Source: Tessaracoccus coleopterorum (lineage in GTDB: Bacteria > Actinomycetota > Actinomycetes > Propionibacteriales > Propionibacteriaceae). Taken from it: a stretch of DNA of 64,000 nucleotides. The first letter of the stretch is position 1. Each line of letters starts with the position of its first letter. The notes below the pieces were generated by a model. The model did no database searches and was not told where the DNA came from. It saw only the letters and a list, made by a program, of their open reading frames with translations. Positions 20,107 through 34,092 of this stretch are shown piece by piece. The stretch is from assembly GCF_011174705.1 (NCBI RefSeq), contig NZ_JAANIJ010000001.1, positions 2,480,001-2,544,000 of the forward strand, given 5' to 3'. The position numbers and the translations under genes are program-made.

Positions 20107-21041
20107 GCGGGAGCTGGCCCCGACGCGCTGCTGGTGGCGCAGGCCGTCGCCGCCGGGCTGCCCGAAGGCGACGTGATCGTCGGCTGCTCCGGCGGCGCGG
20201 ACTCCCTCGCGCTCGCACTCGGAGCCGACTGGGCCGTCCGGCGCAGGGGTACCGGCGTCGCCACCGCCGTGGTGGTCGACCACGGCCTCCAGGCAGGCTC
20301 GGCACGGATTGCGGAGGGAGCAGTCAACAGCCTCGCCACGTACGGCGTCCGGGCACGGATCGTGCGGGTCGAGGTCAGCCCCGACGGTGACGGCGTCGAG
20401 GCCGCTGCCCGCGAGGCGAGGCTGGTGGCACTCGCTGCCGATGGGCTGCCGGTGCTGCTGGGGCACACCCTCGACGATCAGGCCGAGACGGTGCTCCTCG
20501 GCCTGCTCCGCGGCTCCGGCACCCGGTCGCTCGCGGGATGGCGTCAGTGCGCGGCCCGTTCCACCGACCGCTGCTCGGGCTGCGGCGCGTCGACACGGAA
20601 GCCGCCTGCCGAGCCTGGGGCATCGACTGGTGGAGCGACCCGATGAACGACGACCCGGCCTTCGCCCGCGTCCGCGCCCGGCGGCTCCTGAGTGACCTGT
20701 GCGACGGCCTCGGCCGCGACATCGCCCCGGCGCTGGCACGGGGGCGGTCCTCGCGCGGGCCGACGCCGATGCCCTCGATGCGCTCGCGCAGGCCCACCAT
20801 GCCCCTGACGAGCCCGAATGCTCCGCGCTCGTGGCGCTCCCGGATGCGCTCCGGTGGCGCGTGCTCCACCGCTGGCTCGATGAGCGGGGAGCCTCCCGGA
20901 ACAGGCGCACGTGTTCGCCGTGGACCGCCTCCTGCTCGCCTGGCGGGGCCAGGGGCGGTGTCCGTCACCGGCGGAGAGGTGGAGCGTGTCGCGGGCCGGC
21001 TGGTCCACACCCGGCGTGCGACCCGTCACGAGCCGCGATAG
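20099..21041 (+). CDS. tilS: tRNA(Ile)-lysidine synthase, frameshifted
   Basis: Adds lysine to the wobble cytidine of tRNA-Ile(CAU), making it read AUA; essential in most bacteria. The PP-loop ATP site is [14 protein letters not shown]. Other family parts are [28 protein letters not shown] and [21 protein letters not shown] 20099 ([12 protein letters not shown]) becomes usable after adding one C near 20120. Further breaks lie near 20537, 20745, 20895 and 20955. The tail reads [13 protein letters not shown]. It overlaps the metalloprotease stop. Confidence 0.88.
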
Positions 21042-21051
21042 GCTCAGGGCC

Positions 21052-21603
21052 GTGGATGCTAAAGACGTGTCGCAGGACCTCGAAAAGGTGTTGTTCACCG
21101 CCGACCAGATCCAGGAGCGCATCAACGAGATCGCGCGACGGATCGATGAGGACTACGCCGGCAGGGAAATCCTGCTGGTCGGGGTGCTCAACGGCGCGGT
21201 GATGGTGATGAGCGACCTGCAGCGCGCCATGCGCAGCCACGTCGAGATGGACTGGATGGCCGTCTCCTCCTATGGTGCGGGCACGCAGTCCAGCGGCGTC
21301 GTGCGCATCCTCAAGGACCTCAACGCCGACCTCGAGGGGCGCGACGTGATCGTGGTCGAGGACATCATCGACACCGGGCTCACCCTGTCGTACCTGATGA
21401 GCAACCTGGCCTCCCGCGGCCCGGCCAGCCTCGAGATCATGACGATGTTCCGCAAGCCCGACGCCGCCCAGATGGAGGTCCCCGTCCGGTACGTGGGCTT
21501 CGAGATCCCCAACGAGTTCGTGGTCGGCTACGGCCTCGACTACTCGGGCCGCTACCGCAACCTGCGCGACGTCGGCACGCTCGCCAAGCACGTCTACAGC
21601 TGA
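21052..21603 (+). CDS. hpt: Hypoxanthine phosphoribosyltransferase
   Basis: Purine salvage enzyme making IMP or GMP from PRPP, intact, 183 residues. The PRPP-binding motif VIVVEDIIDTGLTL, LLVGVLNGAVMVMSDL and the C-terminal FVVGYGLDYSGRYRNL are all present. The GTG start has TAGGCT (21039-21044) 7 nt before it, so a leaderless mRNA is likely even though tilS ends only 10 bp upstream. In other actinobacteria hpt also lies between tilS and ftsH. Confidence 0.95.
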   Translation: MDAKDVSQDLEKVLFTADQIQERINEIARRIDEDYAGREILLVGVLNGAVMVMSDLQRAMRSHVEMDWMAVSSYGAGTQSSGVVRILKDLNADLEGRDVIVVEDIIDTGLTLSYLMSNLASRGPASLEIMTMFRKPDAAQMEVPVRYVGFEIPNEFVVGYGLDYSGRYRNLRDVGTLAKHVYS

Positions 21604-21750
21604 GCCTCCACCCCCCAGCGTCACACAGCGTCACACCGCGACAGTCGCGGCGCGCATCGCGGGACCCAGCCCGGCGGGCGCGGGCGGCAGTTCCGCCCGA
21701 GGCTCAGCCGTACTTCCACCGCGGGCGTCACCGCGGGGGATACTGCCCTC
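21604..21750 (+). other. hpt downstream region with small repeats
   Basis: A 10-bp direct duplication (CAGCGTCACA at 21616 and 21626) is followed by an inverted repeat (CCGCG 21636-21640 with CGCGG 21646-21650), which may end hpt transcription without a U-tract. GATACT at 21739-21744 is the likely -10 of the next gene. Confidence 0.3.
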
Positions 21751-22131
21751 ATGGGAAGGGCGACTGACCGGGACCGGCAGGTCGACGACCTGTCCAGGTC
21801 CCTGAACCAGATCGAGGCGGAGTTCCGGGGCGGCCTCGATTCTCTCCTGGTGCTCAGGCTCGTCCAGCTCATGAACCGGGCCAGCCCGCTGCGCCGGATC
21901 AGCGCCTCGCCCGTCGGCAACACCCTGCGACTCGGGTTCGCCGACGGCTTGTCGGTGCTTGTCAGCTCGCCCGACGCGCACGGCCTGCTGCGGCTGCTCC
22001 TACCTCTGCACAAGGGCGCCACCGTCCTCCTCGAGCGGGTGGAACGCACCCCGGACGGCGTCCGCATCACGCTCTGCTGGGACCGCCACCGCGCCTCCGC
22101 CGTCGTCATGGGGTTCGACCAGGCGGACTGA
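21751..22131 (+). CDS. Small conserved-type protein of unknown function
   Basis: I do not recognise this intact 126-residue protein. It begins MGRATDRDRQVDDLSRSLNQ, has an N-terminal amphipathic helix and then an alternating beta pattern (LRLGFADGLSVLV, GATVLLERVERTPDGVRITL), with no signal or membrane helix. A -10 like GATACT (21739-21744) lies 6 nt before the ATG and there is no Shine-Dalgarno. Normal codon usage and position between hpt and ftsH support a real gene. The 156 bp after it hold no gene; TAATCT at 22237-22242 may be the ftsH -10. Confidence 0.6.
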   Translation: MGRATDRDRQVDDLSRSLNQIEAEFRGGLDSLLVLRLVQLMNRASPLRRISASPVGNTLRLGFADGLSVLVSSPDAHGLLRLLLPLHKGATVLLERVERTPDGVRITLCWDRHRASAVVMGFDQAD

Positions 22132-22287
22132 GCTGCCGGTCCCCGGAGCTTGTCGTCCCGACCCGGCCATGGGACCCGAAGCCCGTGGGAGACCCATCAG
22201 GTGGCCAGGTCGGGCCGCAGTAGTTGCTCCCGCTGGTAATCTTTCGGTGCGCTGAAACCCTCGGCGAAACGACGAGATCGGACTGAC

Positions 22288-24316
<2,029 letters not shown>

Positions 24317-24317
<1 letters not shown>

Positions 24318-24881
24318 TGGCTGTCGACCTGCCGCGCGCAGCGGCTGCCGTCCGGGAACTTCTCGCGGCCATCGGCGAGGACCCCGATCGCGACGGCCTG
24401 CGCGACACCCCTCTGCGGGTCGCGAAGGCGTGGATTGAGCTGGGTGGCGGTTACGACACCGACGCCGCCGAGATCCTCGGGACCACGTTCGACATCGACC
24501 ATGACGAGCTGGTGCTCGTCAAGGACATCAGGCTGGTGAGCATGTGCGAGCACCACATGCTGCCCTTCACCGGCGTCGCGCACGTTGGCTACATCCCTCG
24601 GCCGGGGGCGGGTCACGGGACTGTCCAAGCTGGCGAGGCTCGTTGAGAGCTACGCCCGCCGACTCCAGGTGCAGGAACGGTTGACCACGCAGATCGCGGA
24701 GGCCCTCGTCGAGCACCTCGACGCGCGCGGTGTGATCGTGGTGGTCGAGGCCGAGCACACGTGCATGACGATGCGCGGGGTCCGCAAGCCGGGCAGCCGC
24801 ACCGTGACCTCGGCCGTCCGTGGCCAGCTGCGTGATCCCGCGACTCGGGCGGAGGCCATGAGCCTGATCCTGGGGCGCTGA
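24317..24881 (+). CDS. folE: GTP cyclohydrolase I, frameshifted
   Basis: First enzyme of folate synthesis, converting GTP to dihydroneopterin triphosphate, about 188 residues. Zinc and active-site motifs [20 protein letters not shown] and [17 protein letters not shown] are clear. Near 24605 two bases appear lost from a long G run (GGGGG), which breaks [14 protein letters not shown]. It follows ftsH with a TGATG overlap and precedes folP by 4 bp. Confidence 0.93.
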
Positions 24882-24885
24882 CACG

Positions 24886-25705
24886 GTGACCCTCGTGATG
24901 GGCATCCTGAACGTCACCCCGGACTCGTTCTCCGACGGCGGTGAGTTCCTCGATGCCGAGATCGCGCTGGCGCACGCCCGCGAGATGCTCGCCCTGGGGC
25001 GAGGGTGATCGACGTCGGAGGTGAGTCCACCCGCCCGGTGCGGGACGGGTCTCCCTTTCCGAGGAGCTGCGCCGGGTCATCCCGGTCGTGGAGGCGCTGA
25101 GTGCCGAGGGGTGGTGGTCTCGGTCGACACGATGCGCGCGGACGTCGCCCGTGAGGCCATCGCCGCCGGAGCCAGGATCGTCAACGATGTCTCCGGCGGA
25201 CTCGCCGACCCGGGCATGTTCGCCACGCTCGCCCCGACGGATGTCGACTACGTCGTGATGCACTGGCGCGACCACTCGGCACGGATGCAGGAGCAGGCCC
25301 GCTACGCGGATGTCGTGGCGGAGGTGACCGCGGAACTGGGCGCCCGGCGCGACGCGGCGGTGGCCGGTGGAATCGGGTCCGAGCGGATCATCCTCGACCC
25401 AGGGCTCGGGTTCTCGAAGACCGCCGAACACAACTGGCAGCTGCTGCGGCGCCTCGACCGCTTCCAGGAGCTCGGGCACCGGCTACTGGTGGGTGCCTCC
25501 AGGAAGGCCTTCCTCGGCCACCTCCTCGGGGCCGTGAACCGCACGACCGCGACGGGGCGACGGCGGCGCTGTCGTTCTGGTCGGCCCTGCACGATGTGTG
25601 GGGGTCCGCACCCATGACGTCGGGGCCCAGGCCGACGCCATCGCGGTGGCTGTCGAGCTACGAACCCTGCCGCCGTCGCCCAGCCGCCCCGCGACGGTGC
25701 GCTAG
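24886..25705 (+). CDS. folP: Dihydropteroate synthase, frameshifted
   Basis: Joins 4-aminobenzoate to the pterin; target of sulphonamides. About 273 residues. Signatures: VMGILNVTPDSFSDGG at the start, VIDVGGESTRPGA after repair, VSVDTMRADVAREAI, GARIVNDVSGG, RIILDPGLGFSKT and LLVGASRKAFLG. The GTG start leaves 4 bp after folE. Breaks occur near 25003, 25045, 25108, 25556 and 25612. The corrected tail ends SPSRPATVR. Confidence 0.92.
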
Positions 25706-25742
25706 AGTCACTGAGAGAAACAGTCCCCAAGGAGCAGGTCCC

Positions 25743-26099
25743 ATCGATCGCATCAGCCTCACCGGCCTCACGGCAACAGGCCATCACGGCGTCTTCGACC
25801 ACGAGCGCCGCGATGGTCAGCGGTTTGTCGTCGATGTGGTCCTCGAGTTGGAACTTGACACCACGAGCGACGATCTCAGCCGGACGGTCAGCTACGCCGA
25901 CATCGCGGATGAGGTGGAGGCCGTCGTCACAGGTGAGCCCCGCGACCTCATCGAGACCGTGGCGGGTGAGATCGCCGAACGCTGCCTTGCCCACGGCACG
26001 GTGGAGCGCGCCATCGTCACCGTGCACAAGCCCAACGCGCCCCTGAGCCAGACCTTCGCGGATGTTTCCGTCACGATCAGCAGGAGTAGACATGTCTAA
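25743..26099 (+). CDS. folB: Dihydroneopterin aldolase with no canonical start codon
   Basis: Cleaves dihydroneopterin to the hydroxymethyl pterin used by FolK, about 118 residues. Family motifs are DRISLTGLTATGHHGVFDHE, DGQRFVVDVVLELEL, SYADIADEV and VTVHKPNAP. The conserved N terminus would need a start at 25743, exactly 8 nt after AAGGAG (25729-25734), but the codon is ATC. No in-frame ATG, GTG or TTG lies between the ribosome site and this point. Either an AUC start or an assembly substitution is possible. The stop overlaps folK by 8 bp. Confidence 0.85.
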   Translation: MDRISLTGLTATGHHGVFDHERRDGQRFVVDVVLELELDTTSDDLSRTVSYADIADEVEAVVTGEPRDLIETVAGEIAERCLAHGTVERAIVTVHKPNAPLSQTFADVSVTISRSRHV

Positions 26100-26650
26100 C
26101 GGCCCCTTCGATATCGACGTCGACACCCTCGGTAATCTGCGTCCGATCTCCAAGGTGGTGCTGAGCCTCGGGTCCAACATGGGCGACTCGGTCAGCATCC
26201 TGCAGGAGGCGGTCGACTTCCTCGCCGAGACACCCGACCTGATCCTCGTGGAGGTCTCGCCCGTCTACCAGACCAGGCCTGTCGGCGTGGTGGAGCAGGC
26301 TGACTTCCTGAACCTGATCGTCGTGGCCGAGTCAACGCTCGAGCCGCTCACGATCCTCGACCGCGCGCAGGCCATCGAGGACAACTTCGGCCGCACCCGC
26401 GAGGTCCGCTTCGGCCCGCGCACGCTCGACATCGACGTGATCATGGTCGGCAAGCGCATCTCCGAGGAGAGCATCGAGCTTCCGCACCCCGGCCCATGAG
26501 CGCGCGTTCGTGCTGGTGCCGTGGTTGGACGTCGACCCGAACGGTGAGATCGCGGGCCACGGCCCCATCGCCGAGCTGGTCGACGACCTGGATGTCAGCG
26601 GCATTGTGCGCCGCGACGACATCGTCATCTCTGCCAACACGGGATTTTGA
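26092..26650 (+). CDS. folK: HPPK (pyrophosphokinase), frameshifted
   Basis: Transfers pyrophosphate from ATP to 6-hydroxymethyl-dihydropterin, about 186 residues. It has a 20-residue N-terminal extension and then VLSLGSNMGDSVSILQEAVD. Next come EVSPVYQTRPVGVVEQADFLN and the metal/ATP signature REVRFGPRTLDIDVIMVG. One base is missing near 26492 (CACCCCGGCCCATGAG). The stop overlaps the next gene's TTG start. Confidence 0.92.
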
Positions 26651-27133
26651 GCGACAGGCCGAAGCTCGGCCTGACCACCGCCCGCCAGGGCGTCGTCGCG
26701 GTCCTGGCCGGCGCTGTAGTCAGTTGGTTGATGCTGCTCGCTTTCGATGCGGCGGGGTCATTCCCGCCGGTCGTCCCGGTGTCGCTCCCCATCACCGTCG
26801 GGCTGCTCGCCGTCGCCGTCGCCTACTACAGCCGGCTGCTGCCGAAGCGGAGGGAGCAGCGCAAGGCCACGTCGCAGGAGTCGTTCATCGCGTTGAGCGT
26901 CGGGAAGGCGATGGTGATGACCGGGCCGCCGTTGCGGGCGGCCATGTCATCTACGTGATGCGCTACCTGCAGCTCTTCGACGCACCGCTGCCGTCGCAAC
27001 GGGTGATCCTCGGCGCCGTGACCATCGTCGTGTCGCTCCTGCTCGCGGGGCCGGGCTGCTCCTGGAGCGGGCGTGCGTCATCAAGGACGACGATGACGAC
27101 GACGAGCCGCACGGCACGCCGTCACCGATCTGA
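26647..27133 (+). CDS. DUF3180 membrane protein, frameshifted
   Basis: About 162 residues with four predicted helices: VVAVLAGAVVSWLMLLAF, VSLPITVGLLAVAVAYYS, MTGAAVAGGHVIYVMRYL and VTIVVSLLLAGAGLLLE. A run of aspartates ends the protein. The DUF3180 family follows folK in many actinobacteria and has no known function. It starts with TTG inside the folK stop. Breaks lie near 26932 and 27050, both GGGG to GGG. Confidence 0.8.
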
Positions 27134-27192
27134 TCCGGCGACACGCCGACCGGCCCCACGGGCTCCGGCTGACGCGCTCCTATACTGACCCC

Positions 27193-27800
27193 ATGCCTGG
27201 TCGTCGCGCTGCACTCAAGTCCTCTGAACGCACACTCGCGCTCACCATCCTCGCCGTGGGGACGGTGGCGTCGCTCGCGTCCCTGCTCGGGGTGTCTGGG
27301 TGGTGCGTGCCGGTGTGGTCGTGGCCGTTGCGATGGCCTTTGCCGCCGTGTTCGTGGCCTGGCGTGAGTTGGGCGCGGAACGCGTCCGGCACGCCAACGA
27401 GCTCAAGCATGAGATCGACCTACGTTCGCAGCAGGCCGACCGGTTCCATGAGGAGTCGGTCGCGATGATCAGCCGCTTCAACGCCCGCGCCGAGAACCTG
27501 CAGGCCGTCATCGCGAAGCTCCGTGGTCAGCTGGCCTCCGCCAAGTCCGAGCTCAGCTCGATGCGTGGCAACGCCGCGTGGCTGCGGGCCGAGGTCGCCG
27601 AGCGGCAGGCCCGGGTCGAGGCTCTCGAGGTACGCATTGCCGAGCTCGAGGCCGAGGAGACCGCCAATATCGTCACGCTGCCCCGCAAGGCGGTCACACC
27701 CAGCATCGACGACATCTGGGGCGAGGACGAGCACCCGACGCTCGTCGATCTTGCCAAGCTGAATCTCGACGGGGTCCCGGAGCTCCGCCTGCACGCCTGA
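27193..27800 (+). CDS. Membrane-anchored coiled-coil protein, frameshifted
   Basis: About 203 residues. Two N-terminal hydrophobic helices (LALTILAVGTVASLASLLG and VVVAVAMAFAAVFVAW) are followed by a long heptad-rich helix from about residue 60 to 155 (RSQQADRFHEESVAMISRFN, AELEAEETANIV) and an acidic tail with DDIWGEDEHPTLVDLAKL. It may act in envelope organisation, but I do not recognise a named family. TATACT (27181-27186), a near-perfect -10, lies 6 nt before the ATG. One break lies near 27302. Confidence 0.7.
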
Positions 27801-27826
27801 GGTGCCGCGCCCGAGGCGCAGGCGAC

Positions 27827-28930
27827 CTACTTGTCCGCATCCCCGATCGTGTAGCCGAGACTGGCGACCACATCGGGGATGCGGTCTTCTGTGCATCCGG
27901 TGAGCGCGGCGCCGAGCGCGGACAGGTTGGAGAGCGACGGCGTGCGCAGCGCGACGCGCCAGGGTGTCGCGCCACCCCGCGAGACGAGTTGGCATGACGC
28001 GATGCCCCAGGGGCCTCGATGTCGGTGGTGTGCTCCCCTCGGGCACTTTCATCCGGCGCGACAGCTTGACCGAGACCTCACCGGGTGGCGCGATCGCGCG
28101 GAGCATCCGGATCATGTCGACCGACGTGCCGACCTCGTCGATCAGGACGGCGAACCGGGCCTCCGCGTCGCCTGCGGCCCGGCCGTCCACCGGGCGGAAG
28201 GCCTCGCCGTAGGCGAGGTATCCGGTTGCCCTGCGGTCGAGATCCAGGCCCGCCGCCCTCGCGACCGGGCCTGACAGGCCGTACGTGAGGCACATCTCGC
28301 GGTCGAGCACGGCGATCCCTGTGAAGCGCCCGGTGCCGGCGAGGACGCCCGGAGGTCGGCCGCGACCCGTGCGGCGTCGTCCAGCAGATCGTCCATCGCC
28401 TCCAGCCAACCCTCCGGTGCGTCGGCTGCCAGACCGCCCACCCGATTGAGCATGGGATGCACGCGATTACCCGCCCAGCCGAGCATCTGTCGGCGAATGG
28501 AATCGACGACTTCCCACAGCGCTGCGGCGATTCGATCGTCGGCCAGATAACTCAGAAAGGCCAGGTGTGAGTGGATTCGTGCCAGTTCCGCCAGGAGGGT
28601 GCGCAGTACCACTGCCCGTGGGGTGGGGGTGAGCCTCATCGCATTTTCAACTGTGAGAGTCAGGCTCAGTTCGCCGCTGGCGGCGGCGAGCCAGTCGTGC
28701 CTGTCTGCGAGCATGATCATCGATCTGTAGTCGCGCACCTCGAACAGCTTCTCTGCGCCCCGATGTCCGAATCCGGTCGTGACATCCGCGGTGGAGATCG
28801 CTCCTGTGTCGTCGCTGGAAATGTCGATGGTGATGATTCCGGTGCTTGTCGGATGACGATTTCCGAGTGAAACGGGAACATGGTCCGGCAGTGTCAACTC
28901 GCCGATCGTGAGCCTCTGGAGTTTCTGCAT
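27827..28930 (-). CDS. Orphan NuoD-like (complex I 49-kDa/hydrogenase large-subunit family) protein, frameshifted
   Basis: About 368 residues. The N-terminal half reads HPTSTGIITIDISSD, then TTGFGHRGAEKLFEVRDYRS and ADRHDWLAAASGELSL, matching NuoD positions (HPSTHG, LHRGTEKL, DRLDY). The C-terminal half has LRTPSLSNLSAL and ends IPDVVASLGYTIGDADK, like the NuoD R.PSF.N tail. No other nuo or hydrogenase gene is in the window. Breaks lie near 28345, 28035 and 27975. ATG 28930 has an AAGGGA site. Divergent from lsr2. Confidence 0.7.
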
Positions 28931-29004
28931 GAATATCCCTTGGATCTGCACCTTGTTGCTTGTAGGGTCACCATATCCAGTCATCCACCCAATTAGGAGT
29001 CACC

Positions 29005-29334
29005 ATGGCACGCGAGATCCGCGTCATTCTTACCGACGACCTTGATGGCACTGCGGCCACCCAGACCGTCGAGTTCTCCATCGCCGGGAACGCATACAGC
29101 ATTGATCTGAATGACGCCAACGTCGCCAAGCTCGAGGCGGCGCTCAAGCCGTTCATCGACAACGCCGAGAAGGTCCGCGGCGCCCGTCAGGGTGGGGCCC
29201 GCCGTCAGCCGGGTCGCGTCACGCGCGGCGGTACCACGGCCATCCGTGCCTGGGCCAGGGAGAACGGCCACAAGGTGTCCGACCGTGGCCGCATCCCTGC
29301 CGAGGTCCTCGCCGCCTACGAGGCCGCCAACTGA
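29005..29334 (+). CDS. lsr2: Nucleoid-associated protein Lsr2
   Basis: Intact 109-residue actinobacterial H-NS-like protein that bridges AT-rich DNA and silences genes. The N-terminal dimerisation region is MAREIRVILTDDLDG and so on; the C-terminal DNA-binding part has RAWARENGHKVSDRGRIPAE with the conserved RGR minor-groove triplet. Start supported by TAGGAG 7 nt upstream. It lies between the NuoD-like gene and clpC. Confidence 0.96.
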   Translation: MAREIRVILTDDLDGTAATQTVEFSIAGNAYSIDLNDANVAKLEAALKPFIDNAEKVRGARQGGARRQPGRVTRGGTTAIRAWARENGHKVSDRGRIPAEVLAAYEAAN

Positions 29335-29365
29335 TCGACGTTCGCGAGCGGTGAACCATGGATCG

Positions 29366-29393
29366 TTGGATCCCCGCCGAGCGTTAGTAAGCT
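29366..29393 (+). promoter_or_regulatory. Candidate clpC promoter
   Basis: TTGGAT (29366-29371) and TAAGCT (29388-29393) are 16 bp apart, 55 bp before the clpC ATG. No clear CIRCE or HAIR repeat overlaps it. Confidence 0.5.
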
Positions 29394-29447
29394 TGGAAGT
29401 GTTTCTGCCAGGCATGCCACCATGTCGGGCAGCAGGAGGGAAGTTTC

Positions 29448-31951
<2,504 letters not shown>

Positions 31952-31955
31952 TCCC

Positions 31956-31999
31956 GGACGCGAGGGGTGGACCGCCACGGTCCACCCCCTTTCGCGTCC
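31956..31999 (+). terminator. Terminator of clpC
   Basis: A 10-bp perfect inner stem (31964-31973 with 31979-31988) has a 5-nt loop and is followed by CTTTC. Outer arms GGACGCG (31956-31962) and CGCGTCC (31993-31999) extend it. Confidence 0.8.
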
Positions 32000-32078
32000 C
32001 TGCAGACAGGGCGGCTCCCCGGTGTCCGGGTCGGGATCAGCAACAGGGCCGATGTCGGCTACGGGTTGGTGAACGGCG

Positions 32079-32413
32079 TCAGGCGAGGGCGCGGATGAGG
32101 GCGACGACCAGAGCCAGTACGGCCGCCCCGAGCACCACGGTGGTCACGACGAGGGGAGGAGGCCGTCGGGCAGCTTGACCGTGCCTGTCGTGAGCGAACT
32201 GTGCGTGTAGCGGTACCGCTGCCGCGACCAGAATCCGATCGTGATGCCGGCCGCGGCGCCCACGATGGCGCAGATCCAGCTCGCCAGCCCCAGAATGTCC
32301 GACTCCACCCTTGCATAGACGAGCGCGCCGACGGCGATCGAGATGGCGGTGCGTTGCCAGGCGAGCCGTGTCCTCTCGGGCTGCAGGCCGGGGTCGAAGG
32401 GCGCCCCGCTCAT
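32079..32413 (-). CDS. DUF202 membrane protein, frameshifted
   Basis: About 111 residues. The family signature [20 protein letters not shown] is followed by hydrophobic helices ([20 protein letters not shown] and, after repair, [20 protein letters not shown]). Function of DUF202 is unknown. One break lies near 32153 in a C run. Its ATG overlaps the upstream DUF202 stop by ATGA, so the two are coupled. Confidence 0.8.
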
Positions 32414-32771
32414 CGCAGCAGGAATGCCAGGACGACGAGCACCGTGCTGAGCGTCACGCTGACGGTGAGCGGGAGCCCGAACGGCGACGGGGGAGCGGTG
32501 TTCCGGAGCGCAGCGCCCTCTCGTTCCTGGTCCAGCCGAGGTAGGCGAGCGGGGTCGCGATCACCGAGGTCAGCATCAGCACGAGCGCCGCAGCCAACCG
32601 GAGGCCCTCGTGGAGCCCGAGGCCGAGTACCTCCAGCGCGATGCCGCCGGCCAGCAGGGCGAGCGAGGTGCGGATCCAGGCCAGGAAGGTGCGCTCATTG
32701 GCCATCGTGAACCGGGGATCCGGCTCGGATCCGGTTCCGTACACGAACCTGGGGAAGCGCTGCCTTGCCAT
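32410..32771 (-). CDS. DUF202 membrane protein, frameshifted
   Basis: About 120 residues with DPRFTMANERTFLAWIRTSL, the DUF202 signature, and three helices ending [15 protein letters not shown] after repair near 32492. ATG 32771 is chosen over GTG 32780 because TAGTGT (32779-32784, minus strand) stands 7 nt before it, the spacing seen at other leaderless starts in this window. Adjacent DUF202 pairs are common. Confidence 0.8.
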
Positions 32772-32837
32772 GATCGTCACACTAGTGCCCGGGTCGGGCC
32801 GACGTGAACCGTTGGGCGGGACGACTACGGTGGCTGA

Positions 32838-33457
32838 GTGCTGTCCCGCCTCCGCGGCGCCTACGGGCGCGCTCTCACCCCCTGGCCAGGCTCCTGCTGC
32901 GCATGGGGCTCAGCCCCACGGCCGTGACCGTGGCCGGAACCTGTGGTGTGGTCCTCGCCGCGCTGACCCTGCTCCCTGCGGGCCGCCTGGCCGTAGGGCC
33001 GCCGTCATCTGTGTCTTCCTGCTCGGCGACGGGCTCGACGGCACCATGGCGCGGTTGGGTGGCAGGGAGACCCGGTTCGGGGCGTTCCTCGACTCCACCC
33101 TCGACCGGTTGGCCGACGCGGCCGTGTTCGCAGGCATCGTCGTCTGGGCGGCAGGCCACAGCCAGGGCTCGTGTGGCTGGGGCTCGGCGCGCTGATCTCG
33201 GGATTCCTCGTCTCCTATGCCCGCGCCCGTGCGGAGGCAGAAGGGTGGGACGCCTCGGTGGGGCTGTTCGAGCGGACCGACCGCCTCGTGATCACCCTCC
33301 TCGCCCTGTTCGTCGCGGGGCTCGGGTGGGGGACACCGCGCTCGTGGTGGGCCTCGCAGTGGTGTGCGTCGGCAGCGTCGTCACGGTGGGGCAGCGCGTC
33401 GCGGCCGCTAACCGCGCCGCGACGACTCCACCAGCGCCCGCGCGGCCCGCACCGTAG
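32838..33457 (+). CDS. CDP-alcohol phosphatidyltransferase, frameshifted
   Basis: Membrane enzyme joining a CDP-activated lipid to an alcohol, about 207 residues. The diagnostic motif is DGLDGTMARLGG followed by G.FLDSTLDRLAD, which supplies the metal-binding aspartates. It may be a phosphatidylinositol-phosphate or phosphatidylglycerophosphate synthase. TACGGT (32826-32831) is 6 nt before the GTG. Breaks lie near 32880, 33000, 33175 and 33330. The 3' end overlaps the convergent tetR gene by about 50 bp. Confidence 0.75.
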
Positions 33458-33998
33458 CGTCGATCAGGCGATCTGACGGCAGGTCGGATTCGAGGCGCTG
33501 GAACGCGGCCTCGAGGAGCCCGAGCGTGAGCGCGGACTGGATCCTGGCCTCCGTGGGGTCGGGCTCCAACTCGAGCCAGGCCGAACCCAGCGGATCGCGC
33601 AGGATCCGGTGGGCATACTCGGCGACAGCGGTGGTGGCGGTCGAGGTACCCGAGCCACGGGAGATGTCCATCAGCCAGCTGTGCCCGGTGCTGAGGGCCT
33701 GCTCGAGGTTGACCCGCACCCACACCACGATCCGTTCCCCGGGGTCGCTCACGGAAGCGAGCGCACCGGAGACGGCCTCGTCCCAGGCGGGGAGGTACCG
33801 CTCGAGCACCAGGCCGCGGAGGTCGTCGACACGGTCCACGTACCGGTAGATGGAGTTGCGTGCGATGCCTGCCGCCGAGCTGACCGCGCCCGCGGTGAGT
33901 GGGTCTCCGGCCCGCAGGATCGCCTCGGAGGCGTCCACGAGGGCGCCCCGCACCTGCTCGCGGTGTTCGGCGACGGTTGCAGCGGAGATTTTCGGCAT
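33408..33998 (-). CDS. TetR family transcriptional repressor
   Basis: Intact 196-residue protein. The HTH is at residues 24-60: ALVDASEAILRAGDPLTAGA then IARNSIYRYVDRVDDLRGLV, which is typical of TetR recognition helices (NSIYRYV). The C-terminal ligand domain is variable. It is divergent from the DUF2871-MFS operon, and the strong promoter of that operon lies in the gap, so it probably represses it. GACAAT (34004-34009, minus strand) lies 5 nt before its ATG. Confidence 0.85.
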   Translation of the reverse strand: MPKISAATVAEHREQVRGALVDASEAILRAGDPLTAGAVSSAAGIARNSIYRYVDRVDDLRGLVLERYLPAWDEAVSGALASVSDPGERIVVWVRVNLEQALSTGHSWLMDISRGSGTSTATTAVAEYAHRILRDPLGSAWLELEPDPTEARIQSALTLGLLEAAFQRLESDLPSDRLIDATVRAARALVESSRRG

Positions 33999-34018
33999 GT
34001 GGCATTGTCTCACGCTGT

Positions 34019-34047
34019 TTGACGACAGGGTGTCGCGAACATACCAT
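34019..34047 (+). promoter_or_regulatory. Promoter of the DUF2871-MFS operon, probable TetR target
   Basis: TTGACG (34019-34024) and TACCAT (34042-34047) are 17 bp apart, close to consensus. The region also contains TGTC/GACA half sites and the palindrome GACATGTC just downstream, which are candidate operator elements. Confidence 0.6.
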
Positions 34048-34092
34048 TGATAGCGACGACATGTCCCTAAAACCCAAGGAAAAAGAACAGCC

